64,000 bases of DNA from Chitinophagaceae bacterium LGM1 (GTDB lineage: Bacteria > Bacteroidota > Bacteroidia > Chitinophagales > Chitinophagaceae): NCBI GenBank assembly GCA_018604165.1, contig CP075895.1:1449501-1513500 (forward strand), in the 5' to 3' direction. Positions within the stretch are counted from its first letter, which is position 1, and each line of letters begins with the position of its first letter. The notes beneath the pieces are model-generated. The model did not search any database, had not been told where the DNA came from, and saw nothing but the letters and a program-made list of their open reading frames with translations. Position numbers and translations under genes: made by a program. Shown piece by piece: positions 7,090 to 15,580 of this stretch.

Positions 7090-8718
7090 ATGAAGTATAG
7101 CGTATTATCTGTTGTTTTCTTTCTATGTGTTTTCAATGCTTTTGCCAAAAAGGGAAAGGAACAGCCCAAATTAGTTGTAGGTATAGTGGTTGACCAAATG
7201 CGTTGGGATTTCTTGTACAGATACAACGACAGATATACAGATGGTGGCTTCAAGCGGCTCATGAAAGAGGGTTATAACTGCCAGCAAGCCATGATTAATT
7301 ATGTCCCCACTTTCACAGCGCCGGGCCATGCTTGTGCATATACAGGCACAGTGCCATCTGTACATGGTATAGCAGCTAATGATTGGGTGGACATAAGAAA
7401 TGAAAAGCAGGTTTACTGTACGGAAGATAAGACTGTACTGCCTGTTGGCGGTAGCTATAAAGCAGGTAGAAACAGCCCGAGAAATTTATTGACTACAACC
7501 GTTGGCGATGAGTTGAAACTGGCAACCAATATGCGCGCAAAAGTATTTGGCATTGCCATCAAAGATAGGGGAGCGATACTGCCAGCTGGGCATACTGCCA
7601 ATGGTGCATATTGGTTTGACGACAGCACGGGTAACTTCATAAGCAGTAGTTTTTATGGCGAGCAATTACCTGTCTGGTTGAGTCGGTTCAATGGTAAACG
7701 TTATGCTGATAGTTTAATGCGTGAAGAATGGCACACACTTTACGATGCAGCAACATATACCAGTAGCATAACTGATAATAACAAATACGAGGGTAAACTA
7801 AAGGGTGAGAAAGAGCCTGTTTTTCCGCACAACACAAGTAAAGAAAAAGGCAAAGGTTATGGGTTGCTTCGCTACTTGCCGGGTGGTAATACTATCATAT
7901 TCAAAGCTGCAAAGGCTTGTATCAGAGCAGAGGCATTGGGAGCGGATGATATAACAGATATACTTTGTCTGAGCTTGTCAACACCAGACTATGTAGGGCA
8001 TATGTTTTCGCCCAATGCTATGGAAACAGAAGATATGTACTTGCGATTGGATATGGAACTGGCATCATTTTTCAACTATTTAGACAAGCAAGTAGGTAAA
8101 GGAAACTATACCGTATTCCTGACGGCAGACCACGGTGCAGCGCATAACAGCAATTACCTGAAAGACTTGAAAATACCTGCTGGTAATAAAGCCGAACACG
8201 AAGCATTAGCAGAGTTGAATGCCTATGTGAAAAAGGAAACAGGTAAGGATAGTATGGTGTTTGATTTAAGCAATTACCAAGTGTACTTAAACGAAAATAA
8301 GATAGATAAACAAAAGGCAGACAGAGAAGATGTAAAAGGAGCCGTTATTGCATGGTTTAAAATGCAAGATGGCATACAGTATGTGGTTGACATGGAAGAC
8401 ATGGATGATGTGGTATTGCCCGAACCGCTAAAAACGTTGGTAGTAAACGGCTACCATCACAAACGTAGCGGTTGTATACAAGTAATAACAGAGCCAGGGT
8501 GGTATAGTGGCTATGGACCAACAGGTACAACGCACGGCACATGGAATCCGTATGACACACACATACCCTTATTATTTTATGGTGCAGGCATCAAAAAAGG
8601 TGAAACACAACACAAGGTTCACATGACAGATATTGCGCCCACCATCAGCGCGTTGCTGAATATACAAATGCCCAATGGCTGTATCGGTGAAGTGATTGAA
8701 ACTGCGCTTGAAAGATAA
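7090..8718 (+). CDS. PafA-type alkaline phosphatase, secreted
   Basis: The product is 542 residues with a signal peptide ending near Ala19. Metal ligands and active-site residues of the PafA family can be read in order: Asp35 (VVDQMRWD), nucleophile Thr76 (PTFTAPGH), Lys158/Arg160 (IKDRGAI), Asp300/His304 (TPDYVGH), Asp347/His348 (TADHGAAH), and a late His in TGTTHGTW. The Lys-x-Arg pair separates phosphomonoesterase PafA from NPP diesterases. It should release phosphate from organic monoesters in the periplasm. It converges on the NlpC gene with only 5 bases between stops and no visible terminator. Confidence 0.9.
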   Translation: MKYSVLSVVFFLCVFNAFAKKGKEQPKLVVGIVVDQMRWDFLYRYNDRYTDGGFKRLMKEGYNCQQAMINYVPTFTAPGHACAYTGTVPSVHGIAANDWVDIRNEKQVYCTEDKTVLPVGGSYKAGRNSPRNLLTTTVGDELKLATNMRAKVFGIAIKDRGAILPAGHTANGAYWFDDSTGNFISSSFYGEQLPVWLSRFNGKRYADSLMREEWHTLYDAATYTSSITDNNKYEGKLKGEKEPVFPHNTSKEKGKGYGLLRYLPGGNTIIFKAAKACIRAEALGADDITDILCLSLSTPDYVGHMFSPNAMETEDMYLRLDMELASFFNYLDKQVGKGNYTVFLTADHGAAHNSNYLKDLKIPAGNKAEHEALAELNAYVKKETGKDSMVFDLSNYQVYLNENKIDKQKADREDVKGAVIAWFKMQDGIQYVVDMEDMDDVVLPEPLKTLVVNGYHHKRSGCIQVITEPGWYSGYGPTGTTHGTWNPYDTHIPLLFYGAGIKKGETQHKVHMTDIAPTISALLNIQMPNGCIGEVIETALER

Positions 8719-8723
8719 GACTA

Positions 8724-9341
8724 CTATTTTGGGATATAGCCGGCACCTGCATAGCGTTTGCCCCAGTATATATCTTCAATGTTGCTAATCATAACACCGT
8801 GGCTGATGGAAGCATGTACAAAATACCCATTGATGAGGTAAACCCCTACGTGCGATATGCGTTTGCCCCTCACCCTGAAAAATACAAGGTCACCTTCCAT
8901 CAAATCCTCTTTATTGGTAAAGAATTTACAAATGCCGTACTGTTCTATTGACGTACGCAACAGATTGATACCAAACACTTCTTCATACAGCCTGCGTGCA
9001 AAGGCAGAACAGTCAATGCCGTTTTTGTCATTGCCACCAAGACGGTAGCGCACACCATGCCATTCATCAATAAAAGAATAGAGCAAAAGGCTTTTTATTT
9101 CCTCTGGCATGACCTTTAAGTACTGGCTATACTTTTCTTGTAATCGTTCTGCCTCTTCAGGATTTACAGGCTTTCGAGTAGTGCCACTTGTTTTTATAGG
9201 AGAGGGGTAACTATTTACCTGTTGCTCAGTATTTTTTCTTGCCAGTACATACGATTTCGGGTGCAGCAATTCCTCACTGCTTTCGCAGCCTATGCAAAGC
9301 AGCATAGCAAGTATGGTATATGCTAATAACCTATTTTTCAT
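8724..9341 (-). CDS. NlpC/P60 family lipoprotein (cell-wall peptidase)
   Basis: The product is 205 residues. A signal peptide with lipobox LCIGC places the lipidated Cys at 19. The C-terminal NlpC/P60 papain-like domain (about 80-205) has catalytic Cys111 (GIDCSAF), His164 (SHVGVYL) and His176 (FVHAS). Such enzymes cleave gamma-D-Glu-diamino acid or related stem-peptide bonds in murein, acting at the envelope. A perfect TAAATTTG promoter box lies 18 bases upstream of the start. Confidence 0.92.
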   Translation of the reverse strand: MKNRLLAYTILAMLLCIGCESSEELLHPKSYVLARKNTEQQVNSYPSPIKTSGTTRKPVNPEEAERLQEKYSQYLKVMPEEIKSLLLYSFIDEWHGVRYRLGGNDKNGIDCSAFARRLYEEVFGINLLRTSIEQYGICKFFTNKEDLMEGDLVFFRVRGKRISHVGVYLINGYFVHASISHGVMISNIEDIYWGKRYAGAGYIPK

Positions 9342-9358
9342 CAGCCAGTGTAGCAGGG

Positions 9359-9366
9359 CAAATTTA
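9359..9366 (-). promoter_or_regulatory. Promoter -7 box TAAATTTG for the NlpC gene
   Basis: A perfect TAnnTTTG on the minus strand, followed by GC, 17-18 bases before the start codon at 9341. Confidence 0.55.
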
Positions 9367-9421
9367 ATGTTTAGCTAATGTAGTGTAGCTTGGACTAAAA
9401 ATATATCTGCCTATAATGTAT

Positions 9422-9452
9422 AAAAAAACAGATACCACACGGTATCTGTTTT
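9422..9452 (-). terminator. Terminator of the lipocalin-like lipoprotein gene
   Basis: The stem AAAACAGATACC/GGTATCTGTTTT with loop ACAC is followed by a T run on the minus strand, 25 bases after the stop at 9478. Confidence 0.85.
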
Positions 9453-9477
9453 CAGTATCAATAATATCTTAACTGTA

Positions 9478-9984
9478 TTATAGAGCCTTCAAGCGTATAT
9501 TATATACGTATATCATACCATTAGCTTTTTCTACTGAACGTACATCAAGTGTTGTATAATCCATGCTTTCAATGCTCCATTCAGGGTTGTAGTTAGGCAC
9601 ACCAAAGTTTTTCATGTAAATAGCAAAACCATCTCCCGTCATAGACCATGTAAAGCCTGTGTATGTGGGTGTTGGTTCGCCTTCTTTCTGGTTAGATGTA
9701 GTATCGTTACCGCCACCGCCGTTACCACCACTACCTGTTGCAAAGCAGTTGTTGGCACCTTCTTCCCAGCGGCCTGTACCATTATCTTCAAACACGTAAT
9801 AGTTATCTTTCTCGCAATCTTTCATAGAGGCTGGGCCACCATTCACTTCTTTACTGACAATAATCCATTTTTTGCCTAGTATCATCTGGTGGCGGTTCTT
9901 ATGGTCGCCGTTTACGTTGATGCGTTTTTCGCATGATGCAAATACAACAAGTGTTACAATAGCGAGGAAGAAGACGTTTTTCAT
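9478..9984 (-). CDS. Lipocalin-like hypothetical lipoprotein
   Basis: The product is 168 residues. The lipobox FASC puts the lipidated Cys at 19. The mature part begins ILGKKWIIVSKEVNG, the usual opening of Bacteroidota lipocalin-like lipoproteins, then a YYVFEDNGTGRW strand. A Gly/Asn/Thr-rich low-complexity insert (about 84-102) interrupts the barrel. It is probably anchored in the outer membrane and faces the periplasm or the surface. No ligand can be named. Confidence 0.7.
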   Translation of the reverse strand: MKNVFFLAIVTLVVFASCEKRINVNGDHKNRHQMILGKKWIIVSKEVNGGPASMKDCEKDNYYVFEDNGTGRWEEGANNCFATGSGGNGGGGNDTTSNQKEGEPTPTYTGFTWSMTGDGFAIYMKNFGVPNYNPEWSIESMDYTTLDVRSVEKANGMIYVYNIRLKAL

Positions 9985-10083
9985 TATTTCTGTTTTTGCA
10001 GTGTAAAAATAGTTTCAGTTATTGTTAATTGTAGTTACTTGATTGTTTTTTGCTTGTTAACCTTTTGTCATAAACAAAGATTA

Positions 10084-10124
10084 AGCCACGTTTAGCAACC
10101 TATAACAGGCTACCGAACGTGGCT
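10084..10124. repeat. Long nested hairpin downstream of tRNA-fMet
   Basis: The outer arms AGCCACGTT (10084-10092) and AACGTGGCT (10116-10124) are perfect inverted repeats. The loop has a second imperfect stem (TAGC/GCTA, CCT/AGG). It lies 48 bases past the tRNA 3' end on the minus strand with only a short T-rich tail, so it is either a weak terminator or a structured RNA element. Confidence 0.5.
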
Positions 10125-10171
10125 CTTTTCCTCTGCTTCAAATAATTGATAATGAAGCACTTATGTTTTTG

Positions 10172-10243
<72 letters not shown>

Positions 10244-10253
10244 ATGTGGGGTG

Positions 10254-10261
10254 CAAAGATA
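10254..10261 (-). promoter_or_regulatory. Promoter -7 box TATCTTTG for tRNA-fMet
   Basis: A perfect TAnnTTTG followed by GC on the minus strand, 10 bases before the tRNA 5' end. Confidence 0.6.
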
Positions 10262-10349
10262 GACGATGCCAACGAATAAACAAACTAAATCTGTTTTTAT
10301 TTAGCACATAGTTGTAAATGATATACGCGATGTACTTTTACAGCCAATT

Positions 10350-11237
10350 ATGTCGCAACAACACAAAGCGGGTTTTGTAAATATTTTCGGTGCACCCAAT
10401 GCGGGTAAATCAACTTTGCTGAATGCTTTGCTCGGCGAACAGTTGGTGATAACATCGCATAAAGTACAAACCACACGACACCGTATATTAGGCATACTCA
10501 CAGAACCCGATTATCAGATTGTGTTTTCAGACACACCAGGTATTATTGAGCCTAAATACAAACTGCATCAGAAAATGATGCTGCATGTAAAGAGTGCGTT
10601 GGAAGATGCAGACGTTGCTATTCTGATGCACGATATAACACAGCCTGTTGAAGAGTTTGATACCATAGCAGGTATGCTGAAATTGAAAGTGCCTGCCATC
10701 ATCATATTAAACAAGACAGACCTAGTAAAAGACAAAAAACAAATAGCGGTAACTGTTGATGTCTTCAAAACCAAATACCCGCAAAGCGAAATACTAACTG
10801 TATCTGCACAAAAGAAAACAGACATAGACAAGATATTACCCACCATACTAAAACACCTGCCAGAAGCACCGCCATATTATCCTGAAGACAGTATATCTGA
10901 CAGGCCCGTACGTTTTTTTGTTAGCGAATTGATACGCCAACAGATATACGAATTGTATCACGAAGAATTGCCTTACCATACAGCCGTCATCATACAGTCG
11001 TTTGAAGAAAAGCCAACACTTCAAGTCATAAAAGCTGAAATAATAGTAAGCCGCGAAACCCAGAAAGTGATAATGATAGGCAAGGGCGGTAGCATGATAA
11101 AAGAATTGGGCATACGCTCTCGCAAAACCATTGAAGAATTCCTGCAAGCTAAAGTGCATCTGGAGTTGTTTATTAAAGTACGCCCCAAGTGGCGCGATAA
11201 TGATACATACCTCAGAGAATATGGCTACAATTCCTGA
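10350..11237 (+). CDS. era: GTPase Era
   Basis: The product is 295 residues, the standard Era length. G1 is GAPNAGKS (14-21), G3 DTPG, G4 NKTD, and the C-terminal KH domain has the GKGGSMIKELG loop. Era binds 16S rRNA near the anti-SD region and assists 30S maturation. It is the first gene of a plus-strand group that runs to 15551; the next gene overlaps its 3' end by 17 bases. A TACTTTTA sequence shortly upstream resembles a -7 box. Confidence 0.97.
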   Translation: MSQQHKAGFVNIFGAPNAGKSTLLNALLGEQLVITSHKVQTTRHRILGILTEPDYQIVFSDTPGIIEPKYKLHQKMMLHVKSALEDADVAILMHDITQPVEEFDTIAGMLKLKVPAIIILNKTDLVKDKKQIAVTVDVFKTKYPQSEILTVSAQKKTDIDKILPTILKHLPEAPPYYPEDSISDRPVRFFVSELIRQQIYELYHEELPYHTAVIIQSFEEKPTLQVIKAEIIVSRETQKVIMIGKGGSMIKELGIRSRKTIEEFLQAKVHLELFIKVRPKWRDNDTYLREYGYNS

Positions 11238-12126
11238 GCAGGAACCTTATATACAAGCCTTGCATACAAGTTGGTACAAACCTTTTGTATACACTGTAGA
11301 TATGCTTCGGCTGGATGTTATACATCCCATAGTGTCGGGTAATAAATGGTATAAACTGCAACACTATCTAAGCGACGCAACAAAGAAAGGTGCAGATACA
11401 ATTCTCACTTTTGGTGGTGCATACTCCAATCATCTGATGGCTACAGCCGCAGCTGCCAATCAACATGGTTTTAAATCAATAGGCATAGTGCGTGGCTTAC
11501 ATAGCAAAGCCAACCTAACCCAAACACTGCAAGACTGCATAGCATTGGGTATGCAGCTTCATTTTGTTGAGCGTAGTGATTACGATAAAAAAAACGATAC
11601 GGATTATCTGCAATCACTCCAAGCACAATACCCCAATGCATATATCATCAGTGAGGGTGGGGCAGGTGAGTTGGGCGTTGTGGGTAGTAAAACAATTGCA
11701 GATTATATACCAAAGCACTACACACATATTTGTTTGTCTGTTGGTACAGGTACTACATTGGCAGGCATCAGGCTGGCATTATCCGAACACATAAAAGTAC
11801 ACGGATATGTACCCATGAAAGGCGGCAATTATGTACAAGAAACAATTAACGCCTATTTGCCCAACTCACTGCAACAATCATACACGCTCCACGACGATTG
11901 GCACATCGGGGGCTTTGGGAAGCACACAGAAGAACAGCTTGCATTTATGAACAGCTTTTATGAAACAAATAACATACCACTTGATATGGTGTACACTGCT
12001 AAAATGATGATGGGTATAGCAGTACAACTGAAAGCAGGCTGTTTCCCGCAAGAGGCTCAAATATTGTGCATACATACGGGCGGCTTGCAAGGCAACAGCA
12101 GCATACAACACAAGCTGATTTATTAA
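11221..12126 (+). CDS. D-cysteine desulfhydrase / ACC deaminase family PLP enzyme
   Basis: The ATG at 11221 gives 301 residues and overlaps era by 17 bases; in-frame starts further upstream would lie deep inside era. The cofactor lysine lies in SGNKWYKL, a Gly-rich SVGTGTTLAG phosphate loop follows, and the motif FGGAYSNH is present. This matches the tryptophan-synthase-beta fold of ACC deaminase/D-cysteine desulfhydrase, which would release ammonia and pyruvate (plus H2S from D-cysteine). The substrate cannot be fixed from motifs. An amino-acid/dicarboxylate symporter begins 27 bases later, which suggests a shared uptake-and-breakdown role. Confidence 0.83.
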   Translation: MATIPEQEPYIQALHTSWYKPFVYTVDMLRLDVIHPIVSGNKWYKLQHYLSDATKKGADTILTFGGAYSNHLMATAAAANQHGFKSIGIVRGLHSKANLTQTLQDCIALGMQLHFVERSDYDKKNDTDYLQSLQAQYPNAYIISEGGAGELGVVGSKTIADYIPKHYTHICLSVGTGTTLAGIRLALSEHIKVHGYVPMKGGNYVQETINAYLPNSLQQSYTLHDDWHIGGFGKHTEEQLAFMNSFYETNNIPLDMVYTAKMMMGIAVQLKAGCFPQEAQILCIHTGGLQGNSSIQHKLIY

Positions 12127-12153
12127 TATTATCTTGCAATATCAATACACATC

Positions 12154-13548
12154 ATGGCAGACATCAACACGTCCCAAAAAAGAAGCAAGCTCACTTTATA
12201 TATTATTATAGCATTGGTATTGGGTATAGGCTTAGGCTTTGTACTCAATTCGGGTTATGTAAAAGAAGAGAATAAAAATATAGCCAAGTATGAAGCTGAC
12301 ATAAAAGCATTACAGCCGCAGATAACAGCTATTGCAGACACAAATACCGAAGCGTATAAAACCTTCATACAGCAGAAAGCGGGTATTGCTAAAGCCAAAG
12401 CCACTACTATGGAAGCCCGCGATAAAAAGCTGGAACCATTTTCACTTTTAGCAGATATTTTCTTACGGTTGATAAAAATGATTGTTGCTCCGCTTGTGTT
12501 TACAACACTGGTAGTAGGCGTAGCACGTTTGGGCGATTTGCAATCTGTAGGGCGTATAGGTGGTAAAACATTATTATGGTTTTTCAGCGCATCGTTCGTC
12601 AGTTTGTTATTGGGTATGATGCTGGTTAACTTTTTCAAACCTGGGCTTGCTATGAACTTGCCGTTGCCCGATGCAGGGATTGATACAGGCATCAAAAAAG
12701 CAGCCCTAACGCTTAAAGATTTTCTATACCATGTATTCCCATCCAGCATAATAGACGCGATGGCGAAGAATGAGATATTGCAGATAGTTGTTTTCTCACT
12801 CTTCTTTGGTGTAGCAACAGCGGCCATTGGCGAAAAAGGTGAAGTGGTAATAAAAGCGATGGATGCCATTGCCCATGTAATATTGAAAGTAACCGGTTAT
12901 GTAATGAACTTTGCACCATTGGCAGTGTTCGGTGCTATGACGGCTATTATTGCCAAACAAGGCATAGGTATTCTTACTACCTATTCAATCTTTATTGGCG
13001 AGTTTTATTTTGGTTTATTCGTGTTGTGGTTGGTATTGATACTGGCAGGCGGTGTGTTTTTGAAGGGTAGGGTACTCACACTTATCAAGCGCGTGAAAGA
13101 ACCCATCATCCTTGCATTCAGCACCAGCAGCAGCGAGGCTGCATTCCCAAAAACTATGTTGGAACTGGAGCGTTTCGGCTGCAAAAACAGGATAGTAAGT
13201 TTTGTATTACCATTGGGCTATTCTTTCAACCTCGATGGCTCTATGATGTACATGACATTCGCTTCGCTGTTCATTGCACAGTCATATGGTATACATCTTG
13301 ATTTTGCAACGCAAATGAGCATGCTCATGGTACTGATGCTCACCAGTAAGGGTATAGCAGGTGTGCCACGTGCATCGCTTGTTGTAATAGCGGGTACATT
13401 GGCTACATTTAACATACCCGAAGCAGGGCTGGCATTATTGCTGGGCATAGACCCACTGCTGGATATGGGGCGTAGTGCTACAAACGTAGTTGGCAACAGT
13501 GTAGCTACCGCCGTTGTAAGTAAATGGGAAGGGGATTTAGAAAGTTGA
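12154..13548 (+). CDS. Dicarboxylate/amino acid:cation symporter (DAACS family)
   Basis: The product is 464 residues with about eight hydrophobic helices plus re-entrant loops. It has the Ser-rich hairpin FSTSSSEAAFPKT and the NLDGSMMYM motif of GltPh-type carriers. Between the first and second helix there is a roughly 65-residue charged insert (residues 35-100, many Lys/Glu) that is common in Bacteroidota members and absent from GltP. It would import glutamate, aspartate or C4-dicarboxylates with Na+ or H+. Confidence 0.9.
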   Translation: MADINTSQKRSKLTLYIIIALVLGIGLGFVLNSGYVKEENKNIAKYEADIKALQPQITAIADTNTEAYKTFIQQKAGIAKAKATTMEARDKKLEPFSLLADIFLRLIKMIVAPLVFTTLVVGVARLGDLQSVGRIGGKTLLWFFSASFVSLLLGMMLVNFFKPGLAMNLPLPDAGIDTGIKKAALTLKDFLYHVFPSSIIDAMAKNEILQIVVFSLFFGVATAAIGEKGEVVIKAMDAIAHVILKVTGYVMNFAPLAVFGAMTAIIAKQGIGILTTYSIFIGEFYFGLFVLWLVLILAGGVFLKGRVLTLIKRVKEPIILAFSTSSSEAAFPKTMLELERFGCKNRIVSFVLPLGYSFNLDGSMMYMTFASLFIAQSYGIHLDFATQMSMLMVLMLTSKGIAGVPRASLVVIAGTLATFNIPEAGLALLLGIDPLLDMGRSATNVVGNSVATAVVSKWEGDLES

Positions 13549-13600
13549 TAAGATTTCATTTAGTAATAATTGCCTATTTTCACGCCTCGAAAAGGAAATC

Positions 13601-14341
13601 ATGCACGATATATTAGAGTTTTTGAAGCAATTGATGGATGCCGATAAGTTGGCAGAATTGGTAACATTGTATGGTGGTTTATACCTCGTTGCATTTATCA
13701 TTTTTGCAGAAACGGGTTTGTTTGTTGGTTTCTTTTTACCGGGCGATTCTTTATTGTTCGTAACAGGGTTGATGATAGCCAATGCACCTATACCCAACCC
13801 TACTGAAAGTAGCTTGGTCAATTTATTTTATTGGATTGCGCTGATAACCGTTGCTGGTATCATAGGTAATGCGGTAGGGTATTGGTTCGGTAGAAAAACA
13901 GGACCGCTATTATTCGAGCGGAGAGATACCTTGCTCTTTAAGAAAAAGCACGTAATACAAGCGAAAGAGTTTTACGACAAGCGTGGTGGCAGTGCCATTA
14001 TACTGGCACGCTTTCTGCCTATTGTACGCACATTCGCGCCTATAGTAGCGGGCGTAGTAGCTATGGACAGAAAAAAATTCTTTCTCTATAATGTTATCGG
14101 TTGTATAGCATGGGTTACCAGTATGACGGTAGCGGGCTATATACTGGGCGAAAACCTGTGGGTAAAACAGAATTTTGAAAAGATAGTAATAGGACTGATA
14201 TTCGTTACAACAGCCCCTGTACTGTTCAAGATGTTTTTTGGTAAAAAGAAACAACCTATATTGGAAGTAGGTAAAGATATACTTGAGGAAACTTTTGATA
14301 TCGACAACAACGCTTCCGATGACAAAAAACAAAGCAAGTAA
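13601..14341 (+). CDS. DedA family (VTT domain) membrane protein
   Basis: The product is 246 residues with five to six membrane segments. The family signature E-x-G-x-x-x-x-x-x-PGD (ETGLFVGFFLPGD) is near residue 40, and the conserved G-x-x-x-x-x-R-F-x-P-x-x-R-x-x-x-P run follows at ARFLPIVRTFAPIVAG. DedA proteins act as lipid scramblases or undecaprenyl-phosphate/PE flippases in the inner membrane. The C-terminal tail is acidic and cytoplasmic. An AAAGGA sequence 4-9 bases upstream is one of the few good ribosome-binding sites in the window. Confidence 0.92.
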   Translation: MHDILEFLKQLMDADKLAELVTLYGGLYLVAFIIFAETGLFVGFFLPGDSLLFVTGLMIANAPIPNPTESSLVNLFYWIALITVAGIIGNAVGYWFGRKTGPLLFERRDTLLFKKKHVIQAKEFYDKRGGSAIILARFLPIVRTFAPIVAGVVAMDRKKFFLYNVIGCIAWVTSMTVAGYILGENLWVKQNFEKIVIGLIFVTTAPVLFKMFFGKKKQPILEVGKDILEETFDIDNNASDDKKQSK

Positions 14342-15551
14342 CAACGCTTCATTATTCAGCATTCCTGTACTTGTAGCCGCGCTCGGCTATTTTGTAGATA
14401 TATACGATTTACTGCTATTCCTAATAGTGAGGGTACAGAGCCTGAAAAGCTTGGGGCTTAGTGAAGATATGATTTCCAACGACGGAATGGAAATCATCAG
14501 TCACCAAATGTGGGGACTTATGATTGGTGGTGTTCTTTGGGGCATGTTGGGCGATAAGAAAGGCAGGCTGAGTGTTTTGTTCGGTTCCATCTTATTATAT
14601 TCCCTCGCCAACATGGCCAACGGTTTTGTCAATACCATAGAACAATACAGCATCTGCCGCTTTATAGCAGGTATAGGGCTTGCTGGCGAATTGGGTGCTG
14701 GCATTACATTGGTAAGCGAACTGATACCAAAAGAAAAACGAGGCATTGCAACTTCATTAGTTGCAGGCATTGGTTTGTCGGGTGCGGTATTGGCATATTT
14801 TATAGCGCAGCATTTTGATTGGCGTACTTGTTATTTTATTGGCGGTGGATTGGGGTTATGTTTATTACTATTACGCGTCAGCGTATTTGAGTCTGGTATG
14901 TTTAAAAACATACAACATGCTGAAGTAAGCAAAGGCAATTTTTTCATGTTCTTTACAAATGGTAAACGGTTCAAAAAGTATCTTTTAAGTATTCTTATAG
15001 GTCTCCCTACGTGGTATGTAATAGGCATACTGATAGGTTTTTCAGATAAATTCGGTGTTCAGTTTGGTATAGAAGAACCCGTCAATCCCGCTAAGGCAGT
15101 CATGTTTGCCTACGTAGCCATTTCCATCGGCGATATCGGTATTGGTTTTCTCAGTCAGGCACTAAAAAGTCGAAAGAAAGCACTGTATATATTTTATGCA
15201 ATTACTGCTATAGCCATTGTATTATACTTCAATCAAAAAAATGGTAGTGCCAACCAGATGTATGCGTTATGTGCATTGTTAGGCTTTGGTACTGGCTTCT
15301 GGGCCATATTCGTAACGATGGCTGCCGAGCATTTTGGTACCAACCTGCGTGCTACTGCTGCTACTACTGTTCCTAACATGGTACGTGGTGCATTGCCATT
15401 AATGGTGATGCTGTTTAAAGGATTACAACCGCATTACAGCTTTTTGACAGCCGCTGCTATTACAGGCGCTGTCGTAATGTCTATAAGTATAATAGCTGCT
15501 GTATTCACAGAAGAAACTTTTGGTAAAGATTTGAATTTCTTAGAGCATTAA
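14319..15551 (+). CDS. Major facilitator superfamily transporter
   Basis: The ATG at 14319 overlaps the DedA gene by 23 bases and gives 410 residues with twelve predicted helices. MFS signatures include the loop 2-3 motif GMLGDKKGRLSVL and the motif-C-like GIGLSGAVLAYF. The overall pattern resembles the sialate/alpha-ketoglutarate/proline proton symporter group. The substrate is unknown. It ends the era group and is closed by a bidirectional terminator. Confidence 0.85.
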   Translation: MTKNKASNNASLFSIPVLVAALGYFVDIYDLLLFLIVRVQSLKSLGLSEDMISNDGMEIISHQMWGLMIGGVLWGMLGDKKGRLSVLFGSILLYSLANMANGFVNTIEQYSICRFIAGIGLAGELGAGITLVSELIPKEKRGIATSLVAGIGLSGAVLAYFIAQHFDWRTCYFIGGGLGLCLLLLRVSVFESGMFKNIQHAEVSKGNFFMFFTNGKRFKKYLLSILIGLPTWYVIGILIGFSDKFGVQFGIEEPVNPAKAVMFAYVAISIGDIGIGFLSQALKSRKKALYIFYAITAIAIVLYFNQKNGSANQMYALCALLGFGTGFWAIFVTMAAEHFGTNLRATAATTVPNMVRGALPLMVMLFKGLQPHYSFLTAAAITGAVVMSISIIAAVFTEETFGKDLNFLEH

Positions 15552-15580
15552 AAAAGCGGCATAACTGCCGCTTTTCTTTT
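15552..15580 (+). terminator. Bidirectional terminator between the MFS gene and mqnE
   Basis: The stem AAAAGCGGC/GCCGCTTTT with loop ATAACT is followed by CTTTT on the plus strand and A/T-rich sequence on the minus side. It lies exactly between convergent stops. Confidence 0.85.

Noticed and set aside
11131-11220. Longer N-terminus for the D-cysteine desulfhydrase homologue
   Set aside because: It would lie deep inside the era KH-domain region and adds residues unlike the family; the ATG at 11221 matches the usual start.
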